Below are positions 20,974 through 30,206 of a stretch of DNA of 64,000 nucleotides, piece by piece. The stretch's first letter is position 1. Each line of letters begins with the position of its first letter. The DNA is from Pseudonocardia sp. C8 (lineage in GTDB: Bacteria; Actinomycetota; Actinomycetes; Mycobacteriales; Pseudonocardiaceae). The notes beneath the pieces are model-generated. The model did no database searches. It saw only the letters and a program-made list of their open reading frames with translations, and was not told the origin of the DNA. The stretch spans positions 2,257,501 through 2,321,500 of the forward strand of contig NZ_JACMTR010000002.1 in assembly GCF_014267175.1 (NCBI RefSeq). The letters run 5' to 3'. A program made the position numbers and the translations under genes.

Positions 20974-21731
20974 GTACCCCACACGACCCCGACGGCGTAC
21001 GGCTGCAGAAGGTGCTGGCCCGCGCGGGTGTCGCCTCCCGGCGCGCCGCGGAGGAGCTGATCGCGCAGGGCCGCGTGCAGGTCGACGGCGAGACCGTTCG
21101 AGAGATGGGCCGCCGGATCGACCCGGAGACCGCCGTCGTGCACGTCGACGGCGCGCGGGTCACCCTGCGCGACGACCAGGTCTACCTGGCCCTGAACAAG
21201 CCCCGCGGCCTGCACTCCACCATGTCCGACGACCTCGGCCGGCCCTGCGTCGGTGATCTCCTCGCCGACCGCGTCGAGATCATGAACGAGGCGCAGCGGC
21301 TGTTCCACGTCGGGCGCCTGGACGCCGAGACCGAGGGGTTGCTGCTGCTCACCAACGACGGCGAACTGGGTCACCGGCTCATGCACCCGTCGTACGAGGT
21401 GCCCAAGACCTACCTCGCCGAGATCGACGGGAAGATCGCCCGCGACCTCGGGCGGCGGCTACGGGAGGGCATCGAGCTCGACGACGGGATCGCCCGGGTC
21501 GACTCCTTCAAGCTGGTCGACGCGCTGCCGGGCCGGGCGACCGTCGAGCTGGTGTTGCACGAGGGCCGCAAGCACATCGTCCGGCGGCTGCTGTCCGAGG
21601 TGGGGCATCCGGTGCAGCGGCTGGTGCGCACCGCCGTCGGCGAGGTCCGGCTGGGCAACCAGAAGCCCGGCAAGCTCCGCCCGCTGGACCGGGTCGAGGT
21701 GGGCGCCCTCTACAAGGCGGTGGGACTGTAG
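20970..21731 (+). CDS. 23S rRNA pseudouridine synthase (RluB/RsuA family)
   Basis: The 253-residue enzyme has an N-terminal S4 domain (about 9-65: VRLQKVLARAGVASRRAAE) and a catalytic domain with the GRLDAETEGLLLLTNDG motif, where D118 attacks the uridine. It isomerises a uridine, probably in 23S rRNA helix 89-93 as RluB does. The ATG at 20970 forms a four-base overlap with scpB; an ATG six bases earlier is also possible. It matches Rv1711 by position. Confidence 0.9.
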   Translation: MSTPHDPDGVRLQKVLARAGVASRRAAEELIAQGRVQVDGETVREMGRRIDPETAVVHVDGARVTLRDDQVYLALNKPRGLHSTMSDDLGRPCVGDLLADRVEIMNEAQRLFHVGRLDAETEGLLLLTNDGELGHRLMHPSYEVPKTYLAEIDGKIARDLGRRLREGIELDDGIARVDSFKLVDALPGRATVELVLHEGRKHIVRRLLSEVGHPVQRLVRTAVGEVRLGNQKPGKLRPLDRVEVGALYKAVGL

Positions 21732-22093
21732 TGGCGGTGCGGGCGCTGCGCGGCGCGACCCAGGTCGACGCCGACGACCGGCAGCAGATCCTGGACCGCT
21801 CCGCCGAGCTGGTCCGCGCGGTGCTGGAACGCAACGACCTGGTGTCCGACGACGTCATCTCGATCTGGTTCACCGCGACCCCGGACCTGACCGCGGAGTT
21901 CCCCGCGTACGCGGCCCGGCTGCTGGGGCTCACCGACGTGCCGCTCATGTGCGCGACCGAGATGTCGGTGCCGGGCGCGCTGCCGCGGGTGCTGCGGCTG
22001 CTCGCGCACGTCGAGACGCCGAAGGCGCGGTCCGAGATGCGGCACGTCTACCTGCACGGCGCGCGGGCGCTGCGCACCGACCTGCCCCAGTAG
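21731..22093 (+). CDS. aroH: monofunctional chorismate mutase, AroH class
   Basis: The 120-residue protein is of the trimeric AroH type: VRALRGATQVDADD at the start, the middle VSDDVISIWFTATPDLTAEFPA, and MCATEMSVPGALPRVLRLLAH at the end. It converts chorismate to prephenate for phenylalanine and tyrosine synthesis. It sits between the pseudouridine synthase and cmk; the GTG overlaps the previous stop by one base. Confidence 0.92.
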   Translation: MAVRALRGATQVDADDRQQILDRSAELVRAVLERNDLVSDDVISIWFTATPDLTAEFPAYAARLLGLTDVPLMCATEMSVPGALPRVLRLLAHVETPKARSEMRHVYLHGARALRTDLPQ

Positions 22094-22170
22094 CCACCCC
22101 GGCCCCGGCCCACCACACCCGACCGGCGAGAATGCCCGGCGGAACATCGGTACGACCACATGGGGGACAG

Positions 22171-22869
22171 GTGGCCTTGCGGGGCGTCGTCGCGATGGAC
22201 GGTCCGTCCGGGACGGGCAAGTCGACCGTCTCGCGGCGGCTGGCGCAGGCCTTCACGGCGGCCTACCTGGACACCGGTGCCATGTACCGGGCCGCGACGC
22301 TGGCGGCACTGCGGGCCGGGCTGACCGACCTGGCGTCCGACGCCGAGATCGCCCGGGTCGCGACGGGCGCGTGCATGAAGTCCGGCACCGACCCGGCCGC
22401 GCCGACCATCACCCTGGACGGTGAGGACGTCTCCGCCGAGATCCGCGGCCCGGAGGTCACCGCGTTCGTGTCCGCGGTCTCGGCCGTCCCGCAGGTCCGG
22501 ACCGAGCTGGTCGCCCGCCAGCACGGGCTGATCGCCGCCGCGGTCGAGCAGGGGGGCGGGATCGTCGTCGAGGGCCGCGACATCGGTACCGTGGTGGTGC
22601 CGGACGCGCCGCTGAAGGTGTACCTGACGGCGTCGCCGGAGGTCCGCGCTGCGCGGCGCGGCCGGCAGGACGCGAAGGCCGGGCGGCAGACCGACCTGCA
22701 CGTCACCCTCGCCGACGTCGAGCGCCGGGACCGGCTGGACTCGTCGCGGCGGATCTCCCCGCTGTACGCGGCGGCCGACGCGCTGGTGCTCGACACCGAC
22801 CGGCTCTCGGCCGACGCGGTGCTGGACCGGCTGCGTGCGCTCGTCGTGGAGCGGGGGCTGGACGGGTGA
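22171..22869 (+). CDS. cmk: cytidylate kinase
   Basis: The 232-residue enzyme phosphorylates CMP and dCMP. The P-loop GPSGTGKST is at 11-19, then LDTGAMYRA for nucleotide binding, the VVEGRDIGTVV block and the DSSRRISPL lid/core segment. The GTG at 22171 was chosen because GGGGGAC lies seven bases upstream and the P-loop strand begins at once. Its stop overlaps the acyltransferase GTG, so they are co-translated. Confidence 0.95.
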   Translation: MALRGVVAMDGPSGTGKSTVSRRLAQAFTAAYLDTGAMYRAATLAALRAGLTDLASDAEIARVATGACMKSGTDPAAPTITLDGEDVSAEIRGPEVTAFVSAVSAVPQVRTELVARQHGLIAAAVEQGGGIVVEGRDIGTVVVPDAPLKVYLTASPEVRAARRGRQDAKAGRQTDLHVTLADVERRDRLDSSRRISPLYAAADALVLDTDRLSADAVLDRLRALVVERGLDG

Positions 22870-23537
22870 GCGCACCCCGCACGGGGGCGGGCGGGCTGCC
22901 GGACGGCGGCCTCGGATGGCTGCACGACCTGGCCCGCTGGCTGGGGACGTGGATCTACCGGCCGTTCCTGCGGGTGCAGCTGCACCACCGGGAGCGGATC
23001 CCGGCGGGCGGGCCGGTGGTCGTCGTCGCGAACCACAGCGCGTTCGTCGACGGGCCGCTGCTGTTCGGCATGTTCGGGCGGCGGGTGGTGTTCCTGGTGA
23101 AGGCCGAGATGTTCTCCCCGCTGCTGGGCCCGGTGCTGCGCCGGCTGGGACAGATCCCGGTCCGCCGGGGCGTCGTCGACCGGCGGCCGCTGGCGGCGGC
23201 CCTGGACGTGTTGCGCGACGGCGGCATGGTCGCGGTGTTCCCGGAGGGCACCCGCGGCACCGGTGACGTCGCGTCCGCCCGGCAGGGCGCGGCGTGGCTG
23301 GCCCGGGCGGCCGGGGCGCCGCTGCTGCCGGTGGCGGTGCGCGGGACCCACCGCCCGGCCGGGACCACACGCCGGTTCCGGCCCCGGGTGGACGTGCTGG
23401 TGGGCGTGCCCCTGCCGGCGCCCACCGCGCCGGGGCGGGACGGGCTGGCCGCCGCGACCGAGGACGTCGCGGCGGCACTGCGGACCCTGGTCCGTGAACT
23501 GGAAACGATGAGGCCGGCTCGACCGGCCGGGACGTGA
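22866..23537 (+). CDS. 1-acyl-glycerol-3-phosphate acyltransferase family (PlsC)
   Basis: The 223-residue membrane-associated enzyme has motif I NHSAFVDG (about 57-64), a KAEMF block, the FPEGTRG motif III and a proline-bearing end motif (LLPVAVRGT). It transfers an acyl chain to lysophosphatidic acid or a similar acceptor. Several actinobacteria keep such a gene between cmk and der. It overlaps cmk by four bases. Confidence 0.9.
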   Translation: MSAPRTGAGGLPDGGLGWLHDLARWLGTWIYRPFLRVQLHHRERIPAGGPVVVVANHSAFVDGPLLFGMFGRRVVFLVKAEMFSPLLGPVLRRLGQIPVRRGVVDRRPLAAALDVLRDGGMVAVFPEGTRGTGDVASARQGAAWLARAAGAPLLPVAVRGTHRPAGTTRRFRPRVDVLVGVPLPAPTAPGRDGLAAATEDVAAALRTLVRELETMRPARPAGT

Positions 23538-25094
23538 GTGACGAGAGTGACCGAGAGCAGCGAGCGCGGAACGAGCATCGGCGCTGCGAGCAGCGAACGC
23601 GGAACGAGCATCGGCGCTGCGAGCAGCGAACGCGCCGTGGACAGCGGCGCCGACATCGTCGGGGCCGCCGACCGCGCCGAGATGGACCGGCTGGGGCTGG
23701 ACCCGGCCGAGTTCGTGGCCGTCGACGACGAGGGCAACGTCACGGCCGGCCTCGACCCCGACGAGGTGCTGCCCACCCCGACCCTGGCCGTGGTCGGGCG
23801 GCCGAACGTCGGCAAGTCCACGCTGGTCAACCGGATGCTCGGGCGCCGCGAGGCGGTCGTGCAGGACGTGCCGGGGGTGACCCGCGACCGGGTCGTCTAC
23901 GACGCGCTGTGGAACGGCCGCCGGTTCAAGCTGATGGACACCGGCGGCTGGGAGCCGGACGCGGCGGGCCTGCAGGCCGTCGTCGCGCAGCAGGCCGAGA
24001 CGGCGATGCGCACCGCCGACGCCGTCCTGCTCGTCGTGGACGCCTCGGTCGGCGCGACCGCCACCGACCAGGCCGTCGCGCGGGTCCTGCGCCGCTCGGA
24101 GGTGCCGGTGCTGCTGGCCGCCACCAAGGTCGACGACGACCGGCTCACCGCCGACACCGCCGAGCTGTGGCGGCTCGGGCTGGGCGAGCCGCACCCGGTG
24201 TCCGGCCTGCACGGCCGCGGCTCGGGCGACCTGCTGGACGCCGTGCTCGAGGTCCTGCCCGATACCCCGCGCGACGACTTCGGCGCCGCCGGCTCCGGCC
24301 CCCGTCGGGTCGCGCTGGTCGGCAAGCCGAACGTCGGCAAGTCCAGCCTGCTCAACAAGCTGGCGGGCGAGCAGCGGTCGGTGGTGCACGACGTCGCGGG
24401 CACCACCGTCGACCCGGTGGACTCCCTGGTCGAGCTGGACGGCGAGGTGTTCCGGTTCGTCGACACCGCCGGTCTGCGCAAGCGGGTCAAGATGGCGTCG
24501 GGGATGGAGTACTACGCGTCCCTGCGGACCAGCTCGGCGATCGAGGCCGCCGAGGTCGCGCTGGTGCTCATCGACGCGTCCGAGCCGATCGCCGAGCAGG
24601 ACCAGCGGGTGCTGACGATGGTCGTCGAGTCCGGCCGGGCGCTGGTGATCCTGTTCAACAAGTGGGACCTGGTCGACGACGAGCGCCGCCACCAGCTCAC
24701 CCGGGAGCTGGAACGCGACCTCATCAGCGTCCGCTGGGCGGAGCGGGTGAACGTGTCGGCGCTGACCGGGCGGGCCACCCAGCGGGTCGCGCCCGCGCTG
24801 CGCCGGGCCCTCGCGTCCTGGGACACCCGGATCCCGACCGGCCGGCTCAATCAGTGGTTGAAGGACCTGGTCGCGGCCACCCCGCCCCCGGTCCGCGGCG
24901 GCAAGCAGCCGAAGATCATGTTCGCGACGCAGGCGGCGACCCGCCCGCCGACGTTCGTGCTGTTCACCTCCGGGTTCCTGGAGGCGGGCTACCGCCGCTT
25001 CGTCGAGCGGAAGCTGCGCGAGGAGTTCGGGTTCGGCGGTTCCCCGGTACGGGTGTCGGTGCGGGTCCGCGAGAAGCGCCCGCGCAAGAAGTGA
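23538..25094 (+). CDS. der: ribosome-biogenesis GTPase Der (EngA)
   Basis: The 518-residue protein has two tandem GTPase domains, with P-loops GRPNVGKST at 87-95 and GKPNVGKSS near 262-270, each with its own DTGG or DTAG and NKWD-type or TKVD motif. A C-terminal KH-like domain ends in a basic tail (VREKRPRKK). Der acts in 50S subunit assembly. The first 80 residues are an actinobacterial extension containing a near-exact 11-residue duplication ([11 protein letters not shown]). The GTG at 23538 follows the previous stop directly; a GTG at 23547 is an alternative. Confidence 0.94.
   Translation: MTRVTESSERGTSIGAASSERGTSIGAASSERAVDSGADIVGAADRAEMDRLGLDPAEFVAVDDEGNVTAGLDPDEVLPTPTLAVVGRPNVGKSTLVNRMLGRREAVVQDVPGVTRDRVVYDALWNGRRFKLMDTGGWEPDAAGLQAVVAQQAETAMRTADAVLLVVDASVGATATDQAVARVLRRSEVPVLLAATKVDDDRLTADTAELWRLGLGEPHPVSGLHGRGSGDLLDAVLEVLPDTPRDDFGAAGSGPRRVALVGKPNVGKSSLLNKLAGEQRSVVHDVAGTTVDPVDSLVELDGEVFRFVDTAGLRKRVKMASGMEYYASLRTSSAIEAAEVALVLIDASEPIAEQDQRVLTMVVESGRALVILFNKWDLVDDERRHQLTRELERDLISVRWAERVNVSALTGRATQRVAPALRRALASWDTRIPTGRLNQWLKDLVAATPPPVRGGKQPKIMFATQAATRPPTFVLFTSGFLEAGYRRFVERKLREEFGFGGSPVRVSVRVREKRPRKK
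23555..23636 (+). repeat. 33-bp tandem repeat inside the 5' end of der
   Basis: Two full units at 23555-23587 and 23588-23620 differ at one base, and a partial third unit follows to 23636. They encode [11 protein letters not shown] in frame. Because 33 is a multiple of three, unit number can change without a frameshift. Confidence 0.85.
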
Positions 25095-25148
25095 GCCGGC
25101 CCTTCTCAGGAACGTAACCGCGCGGATCCCCGGACCGAGACCGCCACC

Positions 25149-25412
25149 GTGACGGCGTTCGAGCGCTGGTGGATCTGGCACGCCCGCACGGCGTGCCAGA
25201 TCGCGCTGGCCCGCTGCGGCGGCACCGCGCTCGTCGACGACGCGTGCACCGAGGCGTCCTGGTACGCCGACCTGCTCCACCCGTGGGACGGCCGCGGCTG
25301 CGAGCCCGACGCCCGGGTGTACGCCTGGCTGAGCATCCTGGTGGCCCGGCGGGACCTCGCCGAGCGGGCCCGCGCCGCGCGGCTGCCGGCGGGGACCGGC
25401 CTGGATCGATGA
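25149..25412 (+). CDS. hypothetical 87-residue protein
   Basis: The protein opens with MTAFERWWIWHARTACQIAL and is rich in Trp, Ala and Arg. Its pattern (DDACTEASWYADLL, then YAWLSILVARRDLAERARAA) suggests a small helical domain. No known family is recognised. The gene lies between der and the LuxR regulator, starts with a GTG without a clear ribosome-binding site, and stops 20 bases before the next start. Codon use is typical of the genome. Confidence 0.5.
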   Translation: MTAFERWWIWHARTACQIALARCGGTALVDDACTEASWYADLLHPWDGRGCEPDARVYAWLSILVARRDLAERARAARLPAGTGLDR

Positions 25413-25431
25413 TCTCCCCCTCACTAGCCTG

Positions 25432-28377
25432 ATGCGGGTGACCGACACCGCGGCGCGTGCCTTCCACGGCCGCGCCGCCGAGCTGGAGCTGCTGCAGTCC
25501 GCCCTGCGCGGCGCGGCGGAGGCCGGTGCGTCGGCCGTGCTGCTCGGCGGGGACGCCGGGGTCGGCAAGACCCGGCTGGTCGCCGAGTTCGGGCGGGCAG
25601 CGGCCGGCGAGGGGGCGGTCGTCCTCACCGGGCGGGCGCTGGACATCGCCGACGCCCCGTCGTTCTGGCCGGTCGTGTCCGCCCTGCGGGCGTACACCCG
25701 CACGGGCGCCGGCCCGGTCGCGCAGGCGTTCGGCGAGGCCCTCGACCGGCTCGACGACACCGGCGGCGGCGCCCGGGACCGGGTCGGGATGCTCGGGGAG
25801 CTGAGCTCGCTCGTCGGGCGGGCGGCCCGCACCGCGCCGGTGGTGCTCGCCGTCGACGACCTGCACTGGGCGGACCGCTCCACCCGCGACCTGTTCGCCT
25901 ACCTGCTCGCCGGCCTGGGGACCGAGCCGGTCCTGCTCGTCGGCACCTACCGCGACGATCCCGCGGGTGGTGTCCCGGCCGCGCTGCTGCCGCTGGTCAG
26001 CGAGCTGCGCCGGCACCGGACGGTCACCTTCCGCCGGATCGAGCCGCTGACCCGCGCGGAGCTCGCCGAGCTGGTCCGGGTCTGGGTGCCGGACCGTCCG
26101 GACCTCGAACCGCTGGTGTGGAAGCACTCGAGCGGCAACGTCTTCCTCGCCGAGGAGACCGTCCGGGCGGTGCTCGACGGCGACCCGCACGGGGTGCCGC
26201 AGACGGTGCGGGAACTGGTCCGGGCCGGGACCGCGGCGTTGACCCCGCCCGCGCGGGACGTCGTGCGGGCGGTGGCAGCCGGGGTCGGCGACGTCGAGCA
26301 CACGCTGCTCGCCGCCGTCGTCGACCGGCCGGGGGCGGAACTCGCGGCGGCGGTCCGGGAGACGGTCGAGGCCGGCCTGCTCGTCGTCACCGCCGGTGAC
26401 GGCTACGCGTTGCGGCACGGCCTGATGACCGAGGTCGTCGCGGGTGACCTGTTGCCCGCCGAGCGGATCGAGCTGCACGGCCGGTACGCCCGTGCGCTCG
26501 CGGTCCGGGCCGGCAGGCCCGGTGCCGCGGCCCGGCTCGCCCACCACTGGCAGAAGGCCGGGCACCCGGAGCAGGCCCTCGAGGCCACCGTGGCGGCCGC
26601 GGAGGAGGCCGAACGGCTACGCGGCTACGCCGAGGCGCACCGGCACTGGCTGCGGGCCGCGACCCTGCCGGTCCCCGGCGCGGCGGCCGCGCACGGCGGC
26701 TACCTGGAGAAGGCGGCCGCCGCGGCCGAGCTCGCCGGCGACCACGACTCGGCGGTGGCGCTGCTGTCCGAGCGGCTCGCCGGGCCGGACGCGCCCACCG
26801 GGCTCGACGAGGCCGTCCTGCGGGCCCGGCTGGGCCGCTACCTGATGTCGGCGGGGCAGGCGGGGGAGGCGGAGGAGGCCTTCCGGCGCGCCGCGGCCGC
26901 CCTGCCCGAGGTCCCGTCCCCGGGCGAGGCCGACCCGTCCGACGCGGCCCGGGCCGAGGTGCTCGCCGGGTACGCGGCCGCGCTGCTGGAGCGGGCCGAC
27001 TTCGCCGGGGCCCGCACGGTCGCCCAGCAGGCCCTCGCACCCGCCCGGCGGGTCGGCGAGCCCCGGGCCGTCGCGTCCGTGCTGGGGGTGCTCGGTTTCG
27101 GTGCCGCCTACACCCGCGACGGCGAGGCCGCCCTCGAGGCGCTGACCGAGGCGGTCGACGTCGCGGACTCGACCGGTGACCCGGTCACGCTGGGGGAGTG
27201 CCTGCTGCGCCGGGCCGAGCTGCTGTCCGGTCCGCTCAACGCCCTCGACGACGGCGTCGCCGCCGCCCGCGCCGGGGCCGAGCGGATGGCGCAGCTGGGG
27301 CTGGACCGCACGGCGTCGGTGTCCCTGCGCGCCCTGGCCGCCAACGCGCTGTTCCGCAAGGGCGCCTGGGACGAGGCGGAAGCCGAGGTGGCGTCCGCGT
27401 GGGCGGCGGCCCCGGCCGGCACCCCGATGATCGAGCTACGGCTGGCCAGGGCCCGGCTGCGGATGGGGCGCGGCGACCTCGACGGCTCCGAGGAGGATCT
27501 CGCCGCCGTGGAGCTGGTCGCCGGGTCGACCGGCCTGCCGAAGCTGCGGCTGCCGCTGCTCACGCTGCGGGCCGGCCTGGAGATGTGGCGCGGCCGCCCG
27601 GAGGCCGCGTTCGCCTACGTCGGCACCGGGCTGGACGTCGTCGAGTCCGGCATCGACGACGTCTGGGCGGTCGCCCCGCTGGTCTGGCACGGCGCCCGGG
27701 CCCATGCCGAGGCCTTCCTGGCCGGGCGGGCCCCGGACGCGAGCGAGCTGCGGCGGCTGCGCCGGCACCGCCGCGACCTGATCTCCCGCGGCGAGCGGTC
27801 CGATCCCGCGCTGCGGGGCGTGCTCGCAACCTACGAGGCCATGTGCGCCGCCGAGGACTCGCGGATCACCGCCGGCGCCGACCCCGGCACCTGGGGTGAG
27901 GTCGCCGACCTGCTGGAACGGCTCGGCCAGCCGTACCCGACGGCGTACGCCCGGCTGCGCAGCGCGGAGGCCCTGCTCGGTGGGCGGCGGGCGTCCGGCG
28001 CCGCGGAGCTGGAGCGTGCCGCCGCCGGGGCGCAGGCGTTGCGGGCCGCGCCGCTGCTGGCCGAGATCGCCGGGGTCGCCCGGCGGGCCCGGATCGCGGT
28101 GCCCGACATCCCGGCCGCCCCGCCGGCGACACCGGTCCCGGGATCGTCGTCGCCGGTGGACAACCCGCTCGGCACCCTGACCGACCGCGAGCTCGAGGTG
28201 CTCGAGGTGCTGGCCGCGGGGGCGACGAACAAGGAGATCGCGGCCACCCTGTTCATCGCCCCGAAGACGGTCGGGGCGCACCTCGCCCGGATCTTCGCCA
28301 AGCTCGGCGTGACCAACCGGACCCAGGCCGCCGGCGTGCTGCGGAAACACCTCCCGCAACCCGAGCGGGTGGATTAG
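25432..28377 (+). CDS. LAL-type LuxR family ATPase regulator
   Basis: The 981-residue protein is a large ATP-binding LuxR regulator (LAL/MalT-like). An AAA-type NTPase domain has Walker A GGDAGVGKT at 39-47 and Walker B VVLAVDDLHWADR near 138-150. A long middle of TPR-like helical repeats follows. The last 65 residues form a LuxR HTH (LTDRELEVLEVLAAGATNK onward). Such proteins activate transcription when a small ligand binds. Target genes are unknown. A TAGCCT box at 25425-25430 precedes both ATG 25432 and GTG 25438, and the latter would suit leaderless initiation better. Confidence 0.9.
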   Translation: MRVTDTAARAFHGRAAELELLQSALRGAAEAGASAVLLGGDAGVGKTRLVAEFGRAAAGEGAVVLTGRALDIADAPSFWPVVSALRAYTRTGAGPVAQAFGEALDRLDDTGGGARDRVGMLGELSSLVGRAARTAPVVLAVDDLHWADRSTRDLFAYLLAGLGTEPVLLVGTYRDDPAGGVPAALLPLVSELRRHRTVTFRRIEPLTRAELAELVRVWVPDRPDLEPLVWKHSSGNVFLAEETVRAVLDGDPHGVPQTVRELVRAGTAALTPPARDVVRAVAAGVGDVEHTLLAAVVDRPGAELAAAVRETVEAGLLVVTAGDGYALRHGLMTEVVAGDLLPAERIELHGRYARALAVRAGRPGAAARLAHHWQKAGHPEQALEATVAAAEEAERLRGYAEAHRHWLRAATLPVPGAAAAHGGYLEKAAAAAELAGDHDSAVALLSERLAGPDAPTGLDEAVLRARLGRYLMSAGQAGEAEEAFRRAAAALPEVPSPGEADPSDAARAEVLAGYAAALLERADFAGARTVAQQALAPARRVGEPRAVASVLGVLGFGAAYTRDGEAALEALTEAVDVADSTGDPVTLGECLLRRAELLSGPLNALDDGVAAARAGAERMAQLGLDRTASVSLRALAANALFRKGAWDEAEAEVASAWAAAPAGTPMIELRLARARLRMGRGDLDGSEEDLAAVELVAGSTGLPKLRLPLLTLRAGLEMWRGRPEAAFAYVGTGLDVVESGIDDVWAVAPLVWHGARAHAEAFLAGRAPDASELRRLRRHRRDLISRGERSDPALRGVLATYEAMCAAEDSRITAGADPGTWGEVADLLERLGQPYPTAYARLRSAEALLGGRRASGAAELERAAAGAQALRAAPLLAEIAGVARRARIAVPDIPAAPPATPVPGSSSPVDNPLGTLTDRELEVLEVLAAGATNKEIAATLFIAPKTVGAHLARIFAKLGVTNRTQAAGVLRKHLPQPERVD

Positions 28378-28472
28378 GGCCCTGCCGGGGCCGGTCTAGG
28401 GCATTCGCCCGATGGCCGCCGCGCCGCTGTCGGCGAGGCTGGACACCTCGCCGAACCGCGCAGGAGGCCCCG

Positions 28473-29258
28473 GTGACCACCATGATCGAACGCCCGCCGG
28501 GCGGGACGGGCGCGCCGCCGTCCCGCGGTCGTGACCGGGTCACCGCGCTGCTCACGGTCGTCCCCGAGGACGTCGACGGCGTCATCGGCCAGCTGGAGGA
28601 CCTGCAGGAGATCCTCGAGGACGAGTACGGCCGGCGGGACGGCGTGGCCTGCTTCAACCACTTCTACCTGCAGATCACCCGCGGCATCCGGGCCCAGCTC
28701 GACGACGACCAGGTCACCGACAGGGACTTCCTGGCCCGCCTCGACGTCGAGTTCGCCCGCCGCTACCTCCGCGTGCTGCTCACCGACGCCCGGGGCGGCA
28801 CACCGCCGCGCGCCTGGCGCGTGCTGCTCGAGCGGCGGTCGTACCGGCGGATCGACCCCGTCGAGTTCGCGGTCGTCGGGGTCAACGCCCACGTCAACCT
28901 CGATCTGGCCCCGGCCGTGGTCCGGACGTGCACGGTCCTGGGCCGCAGCACGCCCGGACCGGCCGAGCGGGCCGACTACCGCACCGTGAACGACGTGTTC
29001 GCGCTGCACATGAACACCGTCGTCGAGCACTTCCAGGGATGGCTCGGCGACTCCATCGACGGCACGATCGCCGAGCAGCTGATCGGCGCCGTCGCTGACG
29101 TCCCGTTGGTGCTGGCCCGCGAGGTCGCATGGCGGCAGGCCCTCGAGCTCTGGGACCGGCGGTCACGGCCGACCGAGTACGAGCGCGAGGTCGACGCCCT
29201 CGACCGGCGGACGGCGCTCATCGGGCGGGGGCTCCTCACGTTGGGAGCCTTGCGATGA
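28473..29258 (+). CDS. DUF5995 family protein
   Basis: The 261-residue protein matches the DUF5995 pattern: ACFNHFYLQITRGI in the first third, RRYLRVLL, then GVNAHVNLDLAPAVV (about 137-151) and DYRTVNDVFALHMNTVV. It looks all-helical and soluble. Function is unknown. GTG 28473 has AGGAGG seven bases upstream. The stop overlaps the response-regulator start, so the two may work together. Confidence 0.75.
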   Translation: MTTMIERPPGGTGAPPSRGRDRVTALLTVVPEDVDGVIGQLEDLQEILEDEYGRRDGVACFNHFYLQITRGIRAQLDDDQVTDRDFLARLDVEFARRYLRVLLTDARGGTPPRAWRVLLERRSYRRIDPVEFAVVGVNAHVNLDLAPAVVRTCTVLGRSTPGPAERADYRTVNDVFALHMNTVVEHFQGWLGDSIDGTIAEQLIGAVADVPLVLAREVAWRQALELWDRRSRPTEYEREVDALDRRTALIGRGLLTLGALR

Positions 29259-30019
29259 CACCCGTCCGTGTGGGGGACGGGCGGGTGTCATCGTCCCGGG
29301 TCGCGGGCGTCGCGGGGTCGCCCGCGACCGGGACGGTGCTCATCCTCGACGACCACGAGCTCGTCGGGTCCTCGCTGGCGGCCGCCCTGCGGTACGACGG
29401 CGAGCCGGCCCACTTCCGGCCGGCCCACTCGGTCCTCGACGTTCACGAGGCCGTCCGCGGTGTCGAGCCCGGGCTGCTGGTGCTCGACCTGGACCTCGGC
29501 CGCGACGCGCGCGGGCGCCGGGTCGACACCATCCCGCTGATCCCGGGGCTGCGGGCCGCCGGGTGGCGCATCCTGGTGCTGTCGGGCAGCTCGAACCCAC
29601 TGCGGATCGGCGCGGCCCTGCACCACGGCGGTTTCACCTGGGTCTCCAAGGCGGCGTCGATGCCGGCGCTGATCGCGGGGATCCGGGAGGCCCGGGCCGG
29701 CCGGTCGCTGCTGCCGGCGGCCCGGCGTGAGGAGCTGATCCGGCGCTACCTCGAGTGGGACCGCAGGCAGCGGGCGATCCGCGACAGGCTCGCCACGCTC
29801 ACCCGGCGCGAGCGCGAGGTGCTCGACCTGCTCGCCCGCGGCATGCGCGCCCAGGCGATCGCGAACCACTTCGTCGTGTCCCTGCCGACCGTCCGGACCC
29901 AGATCAGGGCCGTGCTCGCGAAGCTCGATGTGGGGTCGCAGCTGGAGGCCGTCGCCCTGGTGCGGAGCCTCGACTCCCGGGACGACACCCCCGACGTTCC
30001 GGAGCGGGGCGTGCGGTAG
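29255..30019 (+). CDS. NarL-type response regulator
   Basis: The 254-residue protein has a receiver domain (about 26-148) with the acidic pair D32/D33, a probable phospho-acceptor D78 in LLVLDLDLG and K132, and a C-terminal LuxR HTH (about 178-240, LTRREREVLDLLARGMRAQ). The first 25 residues are an unusual Ser/Gly/Val extension. No histidine kinase is adjacent, so it is an orphan regulator; its pairing with the DUF5995 gene through overlapping codons suggests a shared job. It ends 27 bases before tRNA-Pro. Confidence 0.9.
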   Translation: MTPVRVGDGRVSSSRVAGVAGSPATGTVLILDDHELVGSSLAAALRYDGEPAHFRPAHSVLDVHEAVRGVEPGLLVLDLDLGRDARGRRVDTIPLIPGLRAAGWRILVLSGSSNPLRIGAALHHGGFTWVSKAASMPALIAGIREARAGRSLLPAARREELIRRYLEWDRRQRAIRDRLATLTRREREVLDLLARGMRAQAIANHFVVSLPTVRTQIRAVLAKLDVGSQLEAVALVRSLDSRDDTPDVPERGVR

Positions 30020-30046
30020 TCTTCTCCGTGCCCCGCGAGGGGCGGC

Positions 30047-30121
<75 letters not shown>

Positions 30122-30138
30122 GGTCGAAATGGCTGGTC

Positions 30139-30172
30139 AGGGCCGGTTTCCGTGGACAACGGGGCCGGCCCT
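30139..30172 (+). terminator. hairpin after tRNA-Pro
   Basis: AGGGCCGG (30139-30146) pairs with CCGGCCCT (30165-30172), followed by TTACT. It could end tRNA transcription and, read the other way, the integrase transcript. Confidence 0.5.
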
Positions 30173-30206
30173 TACTGGTCGGTAGGGCCGCTCAGTCAAG
30201 GTTTGG

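Noticed and set aside
22263..25883. A 1206-codon minus-strand frame opposite cmk, plsC and der.
   Set aside because: It crosses several verified genes and shows no domain.
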